Below the pieces are notes generated by a model. The model ran no database searches. It saw only the letters and a list, made by a program, of their open reading frames with translations, and was not told where the DNA came from. 44,741 nt of DNA, from contig NZ_JAUSCH010000129.1 in assembly GCF_030651595.1 (NCBI RefSeq), positions 1 through 44,741 on the forward strand. The letters are read 5' to 3'. Below, in pieces: positions 42,388-44,741 of the stretch (within the stretch, counting starts at the first letter, position 1; every line of letters starts with the position of its first letter). A program made the translations under genes and the position numbers. The stretch comes from Candidatus Oleimmundimicrobium sp. (GTDB taxonomy: Bacteria > Actinomycetota > Aquicultoria > UBA3085 > Oleimmundimicrobiaceae).

Positions 42388-43250
42388 AGATTAACGGAAA
42401 AACAAAACTTGTTGGCATTATGGGTTATCCTTTGGAGCATACCCTTTCACCTATTTTTCATAATGCTGCTTTTAATTATTTGGATTTAAATTGGTGCTAC
42501 ATTCCCATACCGGTGGAGGAAAAGTTTTTTGATAAGGCAAAAGAAGGCATTCGTGTTATCAAAAATTTCGTCGGGGTTAATATAACGATGCCGTATAAAG
42601 AGAAGGTTCTACCTTGTTTGGATGAAATTTCATCTTATGCTCAAGTTATTGGTGCTGTTAATACCATTCACATAGTGGATAATGGCAGGTTGGTCGGATA
42701 TAATACGGATGGGCGCGGTTTTTTAACTGCGTTGAGTCAAGATGGTGGTTTTAACCCAAAAAATAAAAACGTTTTGATTATTGGAGCGGGTGGGGCCTCA
42801 CGTGCTGTTGCGGTAAGTTTGGCTTTGTCGGGAATCAAAAAATTGAAAATATTAAATCGCACCTTAGATAAAGCCGAAGCAATTCGTTCTAAAATCATAA
42901 GTAATTTTGCTTGCGAAGTTGAAATTTTTAATTTTCAATCTAATTTAGAGAATTGTTTTTCATCAATAGATCTTATTGTTAACGCTACTCCTGTGGGCAT
43001 GGTTAAAGAAGAATATCCTTTTCCCGTTGAGTTAATATCCCGCGAACATTTTGTGTGCGACTTAATTTATGAACCATTAGAAACTCCACTTATTCGTGCT
43101 GCAAAAGAGAAGGGTGCTAAGACACTGAATGGTTTAAATATGCTTTTATATCAAGGGGCGGCTGCTTTTAAGATATGGACACATATAGATCCTCCAATTG
43201 AAGTGATGCGCAAAGCTTTGGAGGATGCTTTGGAGTTAAAGAAAAATTAA
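42381..43250 (+). CDS. aroE: shikimate dehydrogenase
   Basis: AroE reduces 3-dehydroshikimate with NADPH in aromatic amino acid synthesis. The 289-residue product has GYPLEHTLSPIFHNAAF (shikimate binding), NITMPYKEKV with the catalytic Lys, GAVNTI, NTDGRGF with the catalytic Asp, the nucleotide-binding GAGGASRAVAVSL near residue 134, and NRTLDKAE typical of NADP preference. No other shikimate-pathway gene is in the window. Confidence 0.96.
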   Translation: MLKINGKTKLVGIMGYPLEHTLSPIFHNAAFNYLDLNWCYIPIPVEEKFFDKAKEGIRVIKNFVGVNITMPYKEKVLPCLDEISSYAQVIGAVNTIHIVDNGRLVGYNTDGRGFLTALSQDGGFNPKNKNVLIIGAGGASRAVAVSLALSGIKKLKILNRTLDKAEAIRSKIISNFACEVEIFNFQSNLENCFSSIDLIVNATPVGMVKEEYPFPVELISREHFVCDLIYEPLETPLIRAAKEKGAKTLNGLNMLLYQGAAAFKIWTHIDPPIEVMRKALEDALELKKN

Positions 43251-43262
43251 AGGTGAAAATTT

Positions 43263-44741
43263 ATGCATAAAAACACAGCCAGGGGTTTAGGGAAAATATT
43301 AATAGAAGCGGGTTTAATTACTGAAGGGCAGCTTAAAGAAGCGATAAAATCTTGCCATGAAGGTAAATCATTAAATGCTGCCTTAGTAGATTGTGGTTTT
43401 GTCTCTGAGATTGATATTGCTCATGCCCTTGCTAAACAAATGCAGCTTTCATCCCTCGATATAACAAATTTTCAAATTGACCAAAACGCTTGCTCAACGA
43501 CATCCGAAGAGATGGCTCGCCGCTATATGGTGTTGCCGATTGGATTTGAAGACGATAAGTTAATTGTCGCCATGTCTGATCCTACTAATGTATTTGCCAT
43601 AGATGATCTTAGAATTGTAACAGGTCGTGAAATAAAACCGGTAGTAGTTGCTGAATCAGATCTTCTATCTGCTATAAAGCGATATTGCAAGATAGATAAG
43701 GTTGTGGAGGAGTATGTTGAGAGTGTTGTCGTCGAAGAAGAGGTGGGCATCAAAGAAGGCGATGTCCAAGATGCTCCAATTATTAAGCTTGTTCAATCAG
43801 TTATTATTCAGTCTGTTAATGAACGAGCAAGCGATATTCATATTGAGCCCGAAGAAGATGATTTTAGAATAAGGTTTAGAATCGACGGGGTTCTTCATGA
43901 AATCATGCGGTTTCCTAAGCGATTTCAGGGCGCTGTGCTTTCAAGATTAAAAATTATGGCAAACATGGATATTGCTGAGCATAGAAAGCCTCAGGATGGT
44001 AGATTTAGTTTATCTGTGCAACAAAATCCTGTTGATTTTAGAGTTGCGTGTTTGCCAACAGTCTACGGTGAAAAAATTGTTTTGCGTTTGCTGAGAAGGG
44101 AAAGTACTGTATTGGAACTCAGCGACCTTGGGTTTTCACCTGAAATTCTTAAACGGTTCAGCTCCTCATTTACGAAGCCGTATGGCGCGATTTTAGTAAC
44201 AGGCCCAACCGGAAGCGGTAAATCTACAACCCTTTACGCAACGCTAAATATTTTAAACTCTGTTGAAAAGAACATAATTACCGTTGAGGATCCGGTTGAG
44301 TATAGATTGGAAGGTCTTAGCCAAATACAGATAAACCCAAAAGCGGGGCTTACTTTTGCTAGCGGCCTAAGGTCTATTTTACGAAATGACCCTGACATCA
44401 TCATGGTCGGCGAGATAAGAGATAAAGAAACGGCTCTAATTGCGGTTGAATCTGCTTTAACCGGTCATCTTGTGCTTTCCACACTTCACACAAACGATGC
44501 TCCCTCCGCGATTACAAGACTTACGGAAATGGGAATAGAGCCTTTTTTAACTGCTTCTGCTGTTGATTGTGTTTTAGCTCAAAGACTTGTAAGAAAGCTC
44601 TGTCCTAAATGCAAAGAAGCGTATAAACCGTCTCCGGAAATAAGAAAAGAATTTGGGATTTCGCTCGAGGAAGATATAACCTTTTATCGAGCAAAAGGTT
44701 GTAATAAATGTAATAATACCGGTTACAAAGGAAGAATTGGC
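43263..44741 (+). CDS. pilB: type IV pilus / type II secretion assembly ATPase PilB/GspE (partial)
   Basis: The frame is open from ATG 43263 to the window end (493 codons), so the C-terminus is missing. The N-terminal MshEN/GspE domain (LGKILIEAGLITEGQLKEAI) is followed by ERASDIHIEPEEDDFRIRFRIDG, Walker A GPTGSGKST near residue 313, the Asp box TVEDPVEY, Walker B IIMVGEIRD near 378, the His box TGHLVLSTLHTNDA, and a tetracysteine zinc motif (CPKC...CNKCNNTG). It powers pilus or pseudopilus extension from the cytoplasm. The downstream genes (pilT, pilC) are presumably beyond the window. The start has an AAAGGTG box after aroE. Confidence 0.95.
   Translation, partial: MHKNTARGLGKILIEAGLITEGQLKEAIKSCHEGKSLNAALVDCGFVSEIDIAHALAKQMQLSSLDITNFQIDQNACSTTSEEMARRYMVLPIGFEDDKLIVAMSDPTNVFAIDDLRIVTGREIKPVVVAESDLLSAIKRYCKIDKVVEEYVESVVVEEEVGIKEGDVQDAPIIKLVQSVIIQSVNERASDIHIEPEEDDFRIRFRIDGVLHEIMRFPKRFQGAVLSRLKIMANMDIAEHRKPQDGRFSLSVQQNPVDFRVACLPTVYGEKIVLRLLRRESTVLELSDLGFSPEILKRFSSSFTKPYGAILVTGPTGSGKSTTLYATLNILNSVEKNIITVEDPVEYRLEGLSQIQINPKAGLTFASGLRSILRNDPDIIMVGEIRDKETALIAVESALTGHLVLSTLHTNDAPSAITRLTEMGIEPFLTASAVDCVLAQRLVRKLCPKCKEAYKPSPEIRKEFGISLEEDITFYRAKGCNKCNNTGYKGRIG

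Overview
The window is a chromosomal segment of an A+T-rich bacterium (roughly 40% G+C by eye). Almost every gene lies on the + strand, with strong GGAGG-type ribosome binding sites and frequent TTG/GTG starts. The conserved order yebC-ruvC-ruvA-ruvB, queA-tgt-yajC-secD-secF-recJ, relA-MBL-hisS-aspS-(6S RNA)-rarA-mnmA, alaS-ruvX-mltG-U32, yqeG-aroE-pilB is typical of Bacillota and deep Actinomycetota. A GpgS-type glucosyltransferase, LapA, DUF763 and a UbiB relic point more to a deep Actinomycetota-like or Moorella-like lineage. Taxonomy cannot be settled from this window.

Layout: 0.4-3.6 kb, Holliday-junction processing (RuvCAB) behind YebC. 3.7-5.6 kb, a fusion of two universal-stress-protein-like domains with glucosyl-3-phosphoglycerate synthase. 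5.9-10.3 kb, DUF763 and a queuosine block (QueH, QueA, Tgt). 10.3-13.5 kb, YajC, an HD hydrolase and SecDF. 13.6-18.0 kb, a UbiB C-terminal relic, LapA and a 1247-residue RecJ-HIRAN-RecQ-like helicase fusion. 18.0-25.4 kb, an accessory island. 25.5-36.2 kb, RelA/SpoT, HisS, AspS, 6S RNA, RarA, MnmA and small membrane proteins. 36.2-44.7 kb, AlaS, RuvX, MltG, a U32 protein, YqeG, AroE and a PilB/GspE ATPase cut by the window end.

The most unusual part is the island between recJ and relA. It looks like an integron gene-cassette array without an integrase in view (CALIN-like). Small same-strand genes (two orphan membrane proteins, a frameshifted G+C-rich gene, a HEPN-like protein, a RelBE-type pair, a 33-residue Lys-rich protein) are followed by attC-like sites with paired arms and extrahelical bases at 21.08, 22.71, 23.33 and 25.08 kb. 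An AbiE toxin-antitoxin pair sits at its left side. Two 186-bp direct repeats (18322-18507 and 24586-24771) bracket most of it, and their last ~50 bp recur twice inside.

The non-coding DNA is rich in dispersed repeats: heptamer tracts just upstream of start codons, G+C-rich palindromes (one apparently inserted in frame inside recJ), CATTGCGAG/GCAATCTC repeats, and composites in which palindromes interrupt other repeats.
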